64,000 bases of DNA from Amphibalanus amphitrite (GCF_019059575.1 NW_024881693.1:558001-622000), one strand, 5' to 3'. Shown: positions 52,111-61,985, numbered from the stretch's first letter. The notes: generated by a model from the sequence alone, not told the origin. Numbers and translations: made by a program.

Positions 52111-52460
52111 ATGTTCCATCCTGCACTTCCACTCTCAATTTCCGCGTCCGATCCACTCTCACACACCCACAACAACAACCAACACCGACGACGGCCGGGC
52201 AGCGACTGCTTTGATTTCTGCTGCGCCGGGAGCGCCGCGGCGCGCCACGCGCCACACCGCTGCGCGCCAAACTCCAAGCCCCGCCCACTTTGAACGAGCG
52301 CAGCCGGCGGGCGCCGCCTGTCGGGGGATCCCACGCTGAATGACAGGATGAACGCGTGTGAAAATGTGCTCGCGGTTCGCTCAGTCCAGATCGGTCCCAG
52401 ACCCACGGGCACCATTCAGTGGACGGTGCACACCTGTCCTTTGTGGTAGAGCGATAGAGA
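52100..52460 (-). promoter_or_regulatory. Putative CpG-rich promoter region of the macroglobulin gene
   Basis: This stretch lies immediately upstream of the inferred 5' UTR exon. It is GC-rich and contains many CpGs, especially at 52200-52330, in contrast to the AT-richer DNA on either side. I see no convincing TATA box at the right distance from the initiator-like TTCAGTG at about 52105. The assignment rests on position and composition only. Confidence 0.3.
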
Positions 52461-52785
52461 GCCGAAAGGACCGATAGAGAAAATTTACTCGTATCGTATT
52501 AGCATAAGTGGGATTTGAAACGGTCTTTATTCATCATGTAGGCAATGATCATTGATCGTGGCCCGTGGGTCGTCCGTTTGAGACGGTATAATATGAAAGC
52601 GGCATAGGGATAATTTGATGAAACAAAATAAAAAAGAAGTTATCCGTCACCATGGCATCTCGTAATCCGTGCTGGATAGGACAGGGCCCCGGGCATATAG
52701 GACTTTAGACTTATAGGATTGAAACATATAGGATTGCATATAGGATTGAAAGGTGATTTGGTGACACCTTTTGTTGGACGTTGGC
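52461..52785. other. Intergenic stretch upstream of the macroglobulin promoter
   Basis: No gene is visible. A short tandem array of TATAGGATTGAA-like units lies at 52694-52750. The last 12 bases, TTGGACGTTGGC, are the left target duplication of the element that follows. Confidence 0.6.
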
Positions 52786-53279
52786 AGGCGCGCACACAGG
52801 ATTTTTGAATGGGGGGGGCACGACCTTCGAACTGGGCCCCCCATGCCGAAGGCCCCCCCCCCCCCCCCAAAAAAAAAATACGGCCCACGGGGCTATATTT
52901 CGGTTGGTTTGAAGCTTGAGCAATTGGTTTGTCAATGCATGGTAGGTAAAACAATTATTTCGGTACCAGCTTAATTTTCAAAACATATATATTTTTACGC
53001 TAGCATGTTTTTTAGTATGTTTTTTTTTCGCGGATCCCGGATCCGCGAGTCACCCGGGGGCCCGGGGTCAGCTCAGGCAAGGATGTATCCTGGACCTTTC
53101 GATGAGGGAGGCACGGTGGGTCCAGTCTCACTGGCAGACGGGTCTCTTTAAAACGGTCTTTGCATGAGAAAATGTGGAAAATCGGCAAGCAAAAGTATCA
53201 TTTATGCCCGAGGAGTGTGCCTAATGTACACTAATGCCTAATTTACATGGTATTTTACGAGCGAGCGAAGCGAGCGAGC

Positions 53280-53790
53280 TCCTCAGAGTCACCGGTGTGT
53301 GGCGCGCTCAGAGGTGCCAGTGAAAGGCCGTCAGATGCGCTGGTGTTGGGTCCTCACAGGCGCCGTTGCGGGGTCTTAGGGCTTAGAGACACTGGTGGGG
53401 CCATCATTGGCATGTGTGTGGCCCTGCAAAATGGCCTGCAAGTGGAAAGTGGCCCGTCATAGGCTGGCAAGGACACTCGGAGGCTGGTAAGAGGCCCTCA
53501 GAGTCACTGGTACGTGGCCCTCAGAGGCGTCGGTGTGGGGACTCTCAGAGCCGCCGATGTAGGCCCTTAAGATGCGCTGGTGGGGGTCCCTTGGAGGTGG
53601 GGCGAGGAGCCTCGCAGTTGCCGTTGTGGGTGCCTTTAGAAACACTGGTGTGGACCGTGTGTCTATCACAGACGGATGTGGAGCCATAGCAGCCAATCCC
53701 TCGTTGGCCGTTATTAGGGCCCTGAGCGGCCGGCGAGGTCTCTCAGAAACCGGCATTGGGCCTTTATGAAGATAATTGTGGCTACATAGG
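53280..53790. repeat. Degenerate minisatellite, GGCCCTCAGAG(N)nCTGGTGTGG type
   Basis: Units of about 35-60 bases containing CCCTCAGAG followed by a (G)CTGGTGTGG-like stretch repeat irregularly across this block inside the 52.8-kb element. A shorter block of CAGGTAACCAGGG(C/A)CCC units of about 20-25 bases follows at about 53960-54160. Open frames here are a by-product of the repeat. Confidence 0.6.
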
Positions 53791-54179
53791 AGCCAATAAC
53801 GTGCCCCCACAAGCCCTGTGGTGTCCTTCCGAGTTGAAGTGCGGCCAGCGCGAACCCTCTGCTACCAACTGGCGCCGCAGGGCCCCTCGGTTTCGAGAGG
53901 AACCCTAAACCCGAGAACGGGCACGTACCCCCTCGCTCCCTTGCTATGTCACTGAATCCAAGTGATTAGGGACCCTTTAGGTAATCAGGGGCGTTTCAGA
54001 TGACCAGGGGTTTTCAATTGATCAGGGGCCCACCAGGTAACCATGGGCCCCTCTGGTAACCAGGCGCCCCTTAAGTAACCAGGGACCCCATCAATAACCA
54101 GGGCCCCTCAGTAAACGGGGGCCATTCAGGTAAGTGTAGGAGTCCCGCAGATAACCAGGGCCGGCGAGGTTTCTCAGGT

Positions 54180-55085
54180 CCGTTTTTTGACAAGGCTCTT
54201 ATTGACTCAGGTGCGAGCCCTTTGCCATCAGCAGAGGGCCCTTTCAAGCCTTTTGAGGGCCGTTTAACGTCTCTTGAGTTCCCATTGAGGCCTTCTAAGG
54301 GCCCTTTGAGCAGTCGAGGGGCCTTTGAGGCCTTTTGAGGGCCTCTTGACGTCAGCTGAGGACCGTTGGACGCCAGCTGAGGATCGTGTTTTTGGGCCTT
54401 CTGATGGCCATTAGACGCCAATGGATGACCCTCTGACACCAACTGGGGCCCTCTGACACCAGCTAAGGGCACTTTAAGTTTGACGCTAGCTCAGGGCCCT
54501 CTGGCATTAGCTGGGGGGCCCTCTGACGCTAGCTCAAGGCCCTTTGACGCTCTTTAAGGCCTTTTGAGGGCCCTTGAGGTCTTCTAAGGGCCCCTTGAGG
54601 CTTTCTAAGGGCCCCTTGAGGCTTTTTGAGGGCCGCTTGACGCCAGCTCAGGACCGTTTGAGACCTTCTGATGGCCATTTGGCACCAGCTGGGGGCCCTC
54701 TGTCAACAGCAAAGGACCCTTTAGAGCCTTCGGAGAGCCGTTTGACGCAAGGGCATGGCCCTCTGACGCCAGCTCAGGGACCTTTGACACCCTTTAAGGC
54801 CTTCTGACGTCCGTTTGACGTTAGCTGAGGGCCCTTTGAGGCTATCTGAGGGCCCTTTAAGGCCATCTGAGAGTCCTTTGAGGTCATCTGAGGGCTCCTT
54901 AAGGCCATCTGAGGGCCCTTTGACACCATCTAAGGGCCCTTTGACACCATCTAAGGGCCCTTTGACACCAGATGAGGGCCCTATGACGCTAACTGAGGGC
55001 CCTTCGAGGCCATCTGAGGGCCTTTTGAGACCATCTGAGGGCCCTTTAAGGCCATTTGAGGGCCCTTTGTACACGGTCTTCGGTG
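54180..55085. repeat. Minisatellite of GAGGGCCCTTTGA units, about 30 bp each
   Basis: About thirty degenerate units contain GAGGGCCCTTTGA joined to CGCCAGCT or GGCCATCT. The array is most regular at 54830-55075, where adjacent units are nearly identical (for example TGACACCATCTAAGGGCCCT twice in a row). Because the unit length is often a multiple of three, both strands show long frames encoding SEGPLRP- or KGPSDGL-type repeats; these are not supported as genes. Confidence 0.8.
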
Positions 55086-55861
55086 GTCTAAGGATTAGTG
55101 AGAGGCCCATTTGAGGCGGCCTTCGGCCGCCTCAAATGGGCCCCTTCCTTCGAGTTGGGCCCCCCAACTCGAATGGGGGGGGGGGGCACGGGCCCGTGTG
55201 CCCCCCCCTTGTGTGCGCCCTTGGACGTTGGCTTATTCGGTAATTCGCACAGCTCGTTTTCCCTAGGAAAAAGCAAGTTTACCAGTTAGGAAGGGAAATC
55301 AAATAAAACAAATATTTCCAATCTTCAATGAAAAACTGAAAGCCTTCCCCCGTTCTCACTCCCCAATAAACGACGACTGTCAGGGAATATTCGTACAGGT
55401 GCTGAGATCTATAGTAGACTCACAACGCCGACGCTTGGCTGGACGCTTGGTGCTGACGCTAGGTGGCGACGAGTGTTGTTGATGGTCCATGCAAGATGAA
55501 TGAAGACGAATCCTGGCCAGTACCACCGCCACCGACCAATTATGGCCATTGAACACAACACATGTCCCTTCTACGGAGTGCCAAATATGCTGAAACTTGA
55601 ACATGTTATTTGCTGCCACAGTAATTCAAGTTAACACGAACTTAGTCATCTCTAAAGTGTAGGGTTATGAGCTCAGCTTTCATGAATCTTGACTCTTTCG
55701 TCCGAGCATCGCTGGCAAGGAAGTAGCCCAGGGGAGTTCCACTGAGGTCACGACGAACTAGTGGAAATGTTTTGAAAGATATGTTCCCGCAGTGTCAAAC
55801 ATGAAACAATATAAGCAAGCATCGTTATCTTCGAATATAGAACGATAAAGGTGATTGAATA

Positions 55862-56082
55862 TAAAACGATTTGTTTAAGAATATAATAAAAAAAAGTAAC
55901 CGTACTCTCATAATTAAAATCAAAAATCTTAAAAAAGGCCAGATAATCTCGAGGAGCTTTCGGCTTAAGATTTTTGATTTTAATTATAATGAGAGTACGG
56001 CTACTTTTTTGATTATATTTTTAAATATGCCTCTTTCTCTCAAAACAGTGCTCACAACAATTCAGAGTAAAACGATTTGTTT
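55862..56082. repeat. Foldback (about 58-bp arms) flanked by a 15-bp direct repeat
   Basis: The arm at 55875-55932 recurs inverted at 55965-56024 with a few mismatches; the shared part includes CCGTACTCTCAT and AAAATCAAAAATCTTAA, around a 32-base centre. The direct repeat TAAAACGATTTGTTT is present at 55862-55876, abutting the left arm, and at 56068-56082, 43 bases beyond the right arm. The transcript of such a region would form a long hairpin. Confidence 0.8.
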
Positions 56083-56186
56083 TGAATTTAATTGCTAAAA
56101 TGTGTTGGCCCGGTCCAAACAAAATCGGCAATTTCCTTATCGCAGTGCAGAGCAGTGATATATAACTTACATATTCTAGTGAGCAC

Positions 56187-57238
56187 ATAGGCGGCGGAAC
56201 GGGGTGGGCACCGGGGCACCGTGCCCCCTTTGATTTTGGCATTTTAACCCTCGCCCGTATTGGTGTTTTTCCAGCCGCGAACGTATAAGGGGGGGGGGGT
56301 CCGTTGGACCCCCCCCCTTGTCGTTTCGCCCCTGATCGAGCTAGAACTTCGCGGAAAAAACGAGCGTGTTGCCCGTGACGAGAGCAAGCCGATGATACCC
56401 AATTTTAAGGTCCTAGGTCATTGGTTGACCTTGCAGGTCAGGTCAATGACCCCAAAGGCGGGAAAATCGGGTCCTGTTAGAACGTCGTAAAGTGTGGCTG
56501 CTATGGGGTTTTTCGGGGTGCTGATCACGAATATCATGTTAGTTTTGATCACAGATAATGTCTTCATGTATTTAGGCCAGGTCGGGTCAGGTCAGGTCAG
56601 GTCAACCAGTAAGGGTATTCGTAGTAGGTGGCAACCGCCTCTGACAGCTTCGTAACATGTTACGAAGGCACCAAAACTACTTCGTAAATGTTCATATAGT
56701 TGCTAAATTCGAATTCAGCTCCAAAAACTGGCCTAGAAACATGTAAAACTCGAAAAAGTGAACCGAGGTCATCAAAGGTCAATGACCTGACCTGACCTTC
56801 AGGTGACTTTGACACCCACCCTAATGCATGGGAGCAACATCATATCATATGTTTCAACGCTTGAAACCACGAAAAGACTGCAAACGCGCGGCTAATGCGA
56901 GCCGACATATACCGAATCTCGATTCCAGCCAAACATGGTCTCGAAAAGTAGGTCACAGGTCAAAGGTCATTTGGGTCAGGGTCATGACATTTTCAGAGTA
57001 GGTGTGAAATTGATGAACGCGAGGGTACTGAAAGTTTCGTCGCGATCGGCCGCTTTTTACGCGAGTTATTCGCGAAAAACCATGGGGGGGTCCGTTCGAC
57101 CCCCCCTATACGGGCGAGGGTTAACATTAGCCCTGCTGCCCTATGGGCGTTGCATGGAAAGAATGGGACCAAAAGTCGGCAGTGCCCCCCCCCAGTGCCC
57201 CCCCCCCCCTCGGCAGTGAAGGTGTTCCGCCGCTACTG
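56187..57238. mobile_element. 9-bp-TSD inverted-repeat element split by a TTAA element
   Basis: The direct repeat AGTGAGCAC lies at 56178-56186 and 57239-57247. The ends share GCGGCGGAAC (left) and GTTCCGCCGC (right). Left of the inserted TTAA element are 61 bases and right of it about 114, so the host element was only about 175 bp, with GGGGCACCGTGCCCCC-type palindromes. The 9-bp duplication points to a Mutator-like or Merlin-like MITE; I do not decide between them. Confidence 0.72.
56248..57120. mobile_element. TTAA-type (piggyBac-like ends) non-autonomous transposon, copy B
   Basis: The ends CCCTCGCCCGTAT and ATACGGGCGAGGG are a perfect 13-bp inverted repeat flanked by TTAA (56244-56247 and 57121-57124). 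Just inside each end is a hairpin made of a G run, the centre GTCCGTTGGAC or GTCCGTTCGAC, and a C run. GGTCA arrays occur at about 56400-56450, 56575-56610, 56770-56810 and 56950-56985. GTGTGAAATTGATG at 57002-57015 and the following GGTACTGAAAGTTT correspond to copies A and C. It lies inside the 9-bp-TSD element. Confidence 0.82.
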
Positions 57239-57396
57239 AGTGAGCACCCTCAACTTACCCCCTAAAACATCGGGATCGGTTAACCACAAGGCTGTGCGTA
57301 TTCATACACCCACGAGCTCGGCATGTTAGTACAGTTATGACGGCAAATTTCCCGGAAACGGCAATGTATATCCTCGTGGCAGTGACAGTTCATTAA

Positions 57397-58606
57397 CCCG
57401 CGCCCCGCTGGGCGCGGGTTACCATACCATATGCCCCCCCCCCCCCAGCCATACGCGCCCTGCTGGGGGGGGGGGGGCAGATTCTGCCCCCCCCTGTCTA
57501 ACTTCCGAACCGATGGTCGTAGAAAGACGGGGAAAACGGCAATCGAAAGCTCTCAACAAGGCGGATCTTAAGAGCCCAAATTTTTTTGCTTAAGTAGGTC
57601 AGAGGTCAGGTCAAGGTCAGGTCAAGGGTACAAAATGCGAGTTTCTACAGTATCGGCCTTGCACCGTAGTTGCCGAAGAATGGATTGAGACTGATTGCCC
57701 AAAACGTGTTCTTAGACTAGCAAGACAATATTCGTTGCACACAATGTCATTCAAAGGTCAAGGTCAAGGTCAGGTCAGGTCAGGTCAGGTCACCAAAAAC
57801 AAAATATAGAAAAGGGCATGTGCGACACATGTTTTATGGGTCATTTTACTCTTGGAATTCAATAGGCACACTCAATAAGTGATATGGACCACCTCTGGAT
57901 GAATTTCAGGTCGAGGTCAGGTCAAGGTCAGGTCAAGTGAGGTCAAATTTTGAAGTTGGTTGTTAAGGCCTAAAAAGGTGTCTATCCGATGCAGTTTTTC
58001 ACGGCGAATCAAATGGTGCTATTTTTGTTTCCGTACAAGGTCTAGAACTTCCAAAAAAAATCATTTTTTAAAAAAATTGTGTGTCATGACGTCATAAAAT
58101 TTTGAATAACTCCCACATTTTTGAACCGATTCTTCTAAAAATTGGTATGTAGGTGCACATAGACCACTTCTTTGACATATATTCCGGTTTTTTCGATAAA
58201 CTTAAAATTTTGGATTTTATAAATATTTTCCCAAAAAAGTCAGTTTTTTGGAAAAATTTTGGCCAAAATCCAAAATTTTCAAAAAACCGAGATAGCCATT
58301 TGATAGACAAAGTAGAATCACGTATAACCTTTTTTGTTACGTCTTGATTCCTTTAAAAATAAAGATGTTAGCGGCGTTTGAAATTTTGCCGTTTTTGAGG
58401 CGAAAATGGCGAACATGACGTCACTAAAACGTCAATTTCTCAAAAATTTTCCGACGGATTTCGCTCAAATTTTCAGGGAACGTGTCAAATTGATGTATGA
58501 TAAGGTACTGAAAGTTTGACGTCGCTGGCGTAACGCGTTTAGAAGTTATTGGCGAAAAACGGGAGGGGGGCAGATTCTGCCCCCCCCCCCCCCAGCGGGG
58601 CGCGGG
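57397..58606. mobile_element. TTAA-type (piggyBac-like ends) non-autonomous transposon, copy C
   Basis: The ends CCCGCGCCCCGCTG and CAGCGGGGCGCGGG are perfect inverted repeats flanked by TTAA (57393-57396 and 58607-58610). Both subterminal hairpins have the centre GCAGATTCTGC between G and C runs. At the left end the hairpin is displaced about 45 bases inward by an extra segment that partly repeats the terminus. GGTCA arrays lie at about 57595-57630, 57755-57795 and 57905-57950, TATATTCCGGTTTTTT near 58180, and GTGTCAAATTGATG at 58482-58495, as in copy A. No transposase is encoded. Confidence 0.85.
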
Positions 58607-58610
58607 TTAA

Positions 58611-59750
58611 TAACTCCTCACGAGACATGCTGACGGCCGGGGGACGGACGGCTGGGTGAGTCATGGTGCGGCGCCGAGACAGCCGGACAGGACAGTTGTT
58701 ATACCTACCTTCTTATCGCCCCGGGCTGTCGACAAGAGCAGCTCGGGTACGCACGAGGTCAGGGCAGGTCAGGTCAAATAAGGAAAAATGAAACAGTGCG
58801 CAATGATTGATAACTCCAAGAATGGTGATTGATGGTGGCTTAGTTTCTATATTTTTTTTCCAGCGTTTACCTTCTCTACACTTTTTAACGACATTATGCT
58901 TTTACTCGTAGACAATTTGAATAGATAATCTTAGCATAGAGTGAACAGCTTGAGCCACTCAACGTCTAAATAACATCAATTCAAACATCAGTCAACATTA
59001 TTAGCAGGACAGGCAACCATTTTTGTGGACTGGGTCCAGCTTTGAAGTCAGTATGAACAGCTTAACCTACATAGGTATTGGAGCAGCTGTGTCCCCTCCT
59101 GAAAAAAAAACTGACGGAGATCAAACTTGGATCAAACTATGCCCGAACCCGAATCTATCGATTCATTTCATTATTGCTCTCTTATTACGAGCTCTTCGTA
59201 CCTACAAAAAACTGTCTGGGTCTATCGATAAGTGCCTAATTAATGACTTTCCAATGCAATCATATCATTAATTACGAAAGCAATAATACAACGTCAACAT
59301 GCATTAATGTGTCACACCAGGCTTTGGTACATTAGTCTGCAGTTTCGGCCCTAACTGAATAATTATATTTAATTATATATGAATCGCCAGTTGGGGCCAA
59401 TGACCCCGGTCATATTCCCACGTACTCCCTTCCTCATTTACCGCCCCCCTCCCCGTCCCCGCTTCCTGGCTCCGCCCGTGCGCCGCGGGGGCCTCCCCGC
59501 TCCCAGACGGTCACGGCTCCCCCGTCGGCAAATTGTACCGGTCGACCACGTGCGTCGTTCACGACGCTCGTCGACATCGATCCCGAACGTCGGTGCGCAG
59601 TCATGAGGAGGCCAACCCCACCGGCCGGTACCGGTCGACGTTTACCGCGGCGGCTCGACGATTGTGACCGGCCGCTATCACCGAAACCACCGGGAATAGC
59701 CAGTAACACACATCGAGACTGTTTATCGGACCAAATCGGCGGAGTGTAGT
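58611..59750. other. Intergenic stretch between the transposon cluster and the plus-strand gene
   Basis: No gene is seen. A short run of GGTCAGGGCAGGTCAGGTCA at 58758-58777 resembles the arrays in the TTAA elements but has no element ends around it. AT-rich DNA at 58.8-59.4 kb gives way to GC-rich, CpG-rich DNA from about 59.44 kb. Confidence 0.5.
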
Positions 59751-60141
59751 TACAGTTCGGCAGTCACTCGGCAGGGAACGGGTGGACAGGGGAGGGCGAC
59801 CTGGGCCATTAGCAGCAGCGCCGCCTTGCCCTTGCCTAGCAACCGACAGCGACCTGTCGACAACAAACCGGCGACCAGAGGCGCCCTCGACGGCGACGGC
59901 GGCGGCGGCGGGACCGGCCGCGTGCGCCATGTCTGCGGGGCATGCCCTGAGGCCGACACGGGTCAGCGGCATGCCCTGAGGCGGTCCCGGGCTGCAGGGG
60001 ACAGACAGGAACGTGTGCGACACTGCAGCGTGTGGGAGATTCGTGATCGGCGCGCGGGTGGACTTGAGAAGTGAGTAGAAGTGGTGATCTAACGATTTGA
60101 CCCGCGCACTGACCTGCGTAGCAGCGCGGATATCGCTCGCG
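59750..60141 (+). promoter_or_regulatory. CpG-rich promoter/5' UTR region of the plus-strand gene
   Basis: A GC-rich, CpG-dense stretch precedes the first ATG of the plus-strand gene. Within it, 60071-60124 could be a 54-base intron: a strong GTGAGTAG donor and a GCGTAGCAG acceptor. With or without that splice the ATG at 60142 is the first in-frame start, because in-frame stops lie upstream (TGA at 60085-60087 unspliced; TGA near 59977 if spliced). No TATA box or transcription start could be fixed. Confidence 0.4.
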
Positions 60142-60487
60142 ATGAACGTCAGTGGCAAACGGAAGCCCTCCTCTTCCTCCAGTAAGAGTGAGGAGGATGA
60201 CATTCCCCGGATCCGGGAGCCGGAGTCGGGAGCGGCGGCGGCCTCGGACACGGCGGCTCCCGCGGAGCCGGAGGGAGCCGTGGGAGCCAGCGCGGAGCCG
60301 TCGCAGCCGGTGCCCCAGCAGCTACCGCCGCCCAGCACAGCGGGTATGTGGCCCGGCGCCCGACAGGGCACCCGCACCAAGACCTCGCACCAGAAGAAGA
60401 AGAAAAACGTGGTGTCGGTGGACCAGCCGCCCGAGGTCAAGGACGAGCCGGTCACCGGGTCAGCCAGGCCGCGACAAAAGCAGAGAG
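60142..60487 (+). CDS. Unidentified protein, first coding exon (low-complexity, Lys-rich)
   Basis: The exon opens with ATG at 60142 and ends at a GAGAG|GTGAGC donor, giving 115 codons plus one base. The peptide begins MNVSGKRKPSSSSSKSEEDD, passes through an Ala/Pro/Glu-rich middle (residues about 30-65) and ends with a basic patch containing SHQKKKKNVVSVD and EVKDEPV. The serine run, acidic stretch and KKKK clusters resemble the disordered N-terminus of a nuclear or chromatin protein, and VKDEPV resembles a sumoylation-type motif (hydrophobic-K-x-E). I do not recognise the family. Support for coding comes from an upstream in-frame stop, a strong donor at the right place, CpG context and a long frame without stops. 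The next exon is not identified; the gene probably continues beyond 64 kb. Confidence 0.6.
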
Positions 60488-61725
60488 GTGAGCTGAGGCA
60501 GGACGATGTCCCGACAGACATCTATGATCCCGATAGAGATATGTAACGCTATGCAGATGATGCTTGGCAAGGCTATGGAAGCATGATAGTGCTTCAAAGG
60601 TAGACAGTAGATGAAAATTTGTAACAAGCGTTGTATTTTTTCCCCTCGGAAAGTTTTTTTTTCCCGATATTTTTGGTCCGAGCTGACGGGGTGACGGCCG
60701 GCTGGCGACGCGAAAGGCGCGCCTGACATCGAGCGGCAGAATTATATAATTTGCAATTATAAAATTATTATGGCTTGAGTGTGTTTCTCTGCTCCAGTAT
60801 GAGCGAATATTTATGTAGCAGCCACCCATCCACAAAAGCAATCGCTTCCGCGGTTGTACGGGACGTCGCTTTGCCACAGAATCTTCCCTAAACAGCTCGA
60901 TAGATAACTTACGAGCTCGATAAGTCGTATGGAAAACGAGATCAAGTAGTTATGAAGGGTCGTACACGATGGACGATGGCAAATGACATGTCGTGATCCA
61001 ATACCCGTTCAGCCTTCACGTGGATATCGTCATTCATGGTAGCGTGGGGATTCAGCGGGTAACTAGTTCCTGGAAAGACGTCCGGACATAATCGATTTCT
61101 GATGAGAGCCTCATGTTTTTGTCGTTGGCCTTTCAAAGTACCGTACAAATAGGCAAGGGTGGAGGAAACATACTTCCGAAAAGTAGATAACCGAGTCTTT
61201 AGCTTGTGCTGTTCGAGGCATACTTTGTTACGTAGTTTGGCTTGGCCATTTCCTCAAAAGGACATAAAACATGAACGAGAGCAATGGATCAACATCAACG
61301 CAAACGAAGGGACCTATACGGAAAACGTTGGTGTTGGCTTCATGGGACTAAATACAATACTGAAACAAACACAAGGCTTCCTTATGAAATTTCGACAAAA
61401 TAACCCGATGCATTCTTATGATGTAACCGAAAAATGATCGGAAATAGACGTTTCCACGCTTTCCCAGGAACGTAAAATGCTCAGACGTAAATGAAGTTTT
61501 AGTTTGCCAGCCTAAGGCAGTCATAGTCCGGTCGATATTATTAATTCCTTATGATGATGCCCAATCTTTCAAGAAAGACCTGCGTGTTTATGAAAAGAAA
61601 ATTAAAAAGCCGGAAGGGGTAGGCTGACACAACAGGTCGACGCGGGGTGCGGATGGGCAATGGACATTGAGTTAACTGTTGTAGGCTGCAGTTGGCTTTT
61701 TCCAAACGTTCATTTGCAATGGAAC

Positions 61726-61985
61726 AATATGCGAAAATGATGTAAATAATAAACCAAATTATTACAAATGCATTCAAATATATTCAAAAAGATACACAAA
61801 GCTTTCGGTTCATGGAACCTTGATCACTGTGCAAAAAATGTGTTTTTTTTGCACAGTGATCAAGGTTCCATGAACCGAAAGCTTTGTGTATCTTTTTGAA
61901 TATATTTGAATGCATTTGTAATAATTTGGTTTATTATTTACATCATCATCCAACCTGTCATGGATACTCAACAAATATGCGAAAA
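61726..61985. repeat. Perfect 102-bp foldback flanked by a 12-bp direct repeat
   Basis: The arm 61737-61838 is identical to the reverse complement of 61845-61946 over its full length, with a centre of only a few bases (ATGTG in a T run). The direct repeat AATATGCGAAAA lies at 61726-61737, touching the left arm, and at 61974-61985, 27 bases past the right arm. The identity of the arms means a very recent origin, gene conversion, or an assembly artefact. Confidence 0.9.

Larger units (their letters stand above)
52786..55220. mobile_element. Inverted-repeat element of 2.4 kb carrying minisatellites, 12-bp target duplication
   Basis: The perfect direct repeat TTGGACGTTGGC lies at 52774-52785 and 55221-55232. 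Just inside are inverted ends sharing the core GCGCACACA (left) and TGTGTGCGC (right), followed on both sides by G-run/C-run blocks around TTCGA(A/G)(C/T)TGGGCCCCCC. A duplication of this length would fit a Mutator-like element best, but the superfamily is not proven. The interior has no transposase; it consists mainly of three minisatellite blocks. Confidence 0.65.

Noticed and set aside
53700-55115. Long frames of SEGPLRP- and KGPSDGL-type repeats on both strands
   Set aside because: They are translations of a minisatellite with a unit length near a multiple of three; there is no start context or unique flanking coding sequence.
59601-60521. 306-codon frame on the minus strand
   Set aside because: It lies opposite the CpG-rich promoter and first exon of the plus-strand gene, has low-complexity composition and no domain; GC-rich DNA with few stops explains it.
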